This document shows positions 63,782 to 64,000 of a stretch of 64,000 nucleotides of DNA, piece by piece; positions within the stretch are counted from its first letter, which is position 1; the number at the start of each line of letters is the position of its first letter. Under the pieces are notes generated by a model. That model had not been told where the DNA came from and ran no database searches. It saw only the letters and a list, made by a program, of their open reading frames with translations. This DNA is from Favolaschia claudopus (Eukaryota; Basidiomycota; Agaricomycetes; Agaricales; Mycenaceae), in the NCBI GenBank assembly GCA_037176885.1, contig JAWWNJ010000040.1, positions 806,001-870,000 of the forward strand. The letters are read 5' to 3'. A program made the translations under genes and the position numbers.

Positions 63782-64000
63782 ATGCCAAGGAAAGTCATTG
63801 TTTTCCATGGGAGTGTCAAGAGTTGGTACCAGCCATTCGATGAAGGCAAGCACCGTCTTTTCAGAATCGAGAATCCCTTGCTGACGGTGTCGAAAAAGGT
63901 GCCGTATTTCGCCGGCATGCGGCTCGCCGTTGAAATGTACCTGAATGAGAGAGGAAGCAGCACCACGTCGCGAGTAATTTGTAAATGTAAGGCGGCGACC
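63782..64000 (+). CDS. Unassigned ORF running off the window
   Basis: Open from ATG at 63782 to the window end (73 codons, incomplete). It starts MPRKVIVFHGSVKSWYQPF and contains RIENPLLTVSKKVPYFAGMR, LAVEMYLNERG. The composition looks coding. The family is not recognised and the 3' end is outside the window. Confidence 0.35.
   Translation, partial: MPRKVIVFHGSVKSWYQPFDEGKHRLFRIENPLLTVSKKVPYFAGMRLAVEMYLNERGSSTTSRVICKCKAAT

Noticed and set aside
1..64000. CRISPR array, rRNA operon, complete tRNA gene, telomeric TTAGGG array
   Set aside because: None found on reading both strands; isolated TTAGGG words are at chance level.

Overview
The window looks like a repeat-saturated stretch of a basidiomycete genome, probably Agaricomycetes (a Mycena-like genome is my guess). 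The support is the 45-67 bp GT..AG introns, an intron-rich Mei2-type gene, a Zn2Cys6 regulator fragment, and basidiomycete-style transposable elements: a Helitron Rep, a tyrosine-recombinase element, hAT relics, a LINE, a TET/JBP-like oxygenase and chromovirus-like LTR elements. No rRNA gene, complete tRNA gene, CRISPR array or bacterial operon was seen. Only one gene looks like an intact host gene: mei2 at 59660-62052, minus strand. Nearly everything else is mobile DNA or its debris.

Layout. 1-5600: no clear gene except a small zinc-finger ORF (2788-3135) and a deletion derivative of a DDE transposon (about 820-1180). 5622-8609: a young gag-only LTR retrotransposon with identical LTRs. 9640-11110: a decayed DDE transposon carrying a MITE. 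12126-15620: MITEs and a hAT transposase pseudogene cut by two non-autonomous hAT elements. 17240-17700: a TIR element. 17827-19660: a TET/JBP-like dioxygenase gene, probably decayed. 20208-22134: a tyrosine-recombinase element with split direct repeats (A1-YR-B1A2-B2). 22799-23310: a LINE endonuclease fragment. 24359-24559: a solo LTR related to the gag-only element. 24859-27121: an inverted-repeat unit encoding a KH-domain protein. 30293-35565: two GC-rich motif arrays ending in a 25-bp inverted terminus, possibly one CACTA-like element, with a long inverted-repeat element nested inside. 35728-36104: a 377-bp miniature LTR element whose LTRs contain a tRNA-like sequence. 36252-38450: an OB-like ORF and a broken Helitron Rep. 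38450-45200: MITEs, duplications and a DDE transposase relic. 45595-47880: a Zn2Cys6 fragment, a 1.6-kb copia-type LTR element and a MITE. 49289-50718: a truncated RecQ-like helicase. 51315-53760: a coiled-coil gene shredded by nested insertions. 56411-58481: three TIR elements in a row. 58650-59370: a LINE RT fragment. 59660-62052: mei2. 62488-64000: a tandem duplication and unassigned ORFs, one running off the end.

The strongest candidate for something undescribed is the miniature LTR element at 35728-36104. Each LTR carries a 48-nt tRNA-like sequence with acceptor stem, D-arm and T-arm but no anticodon arm, followed at once by a T4 tract. Its 3' end plus CCA would be exactly complementary to the element's own primer-binding site. 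Its polypurine tract matches that of the gag-only element upstream, so one reverse transcriptase may serve both. A second theme is several MITE families that share AGAG termini and 3-bp A-N-T target duplications, which suggests one unseen transposase superfamily.
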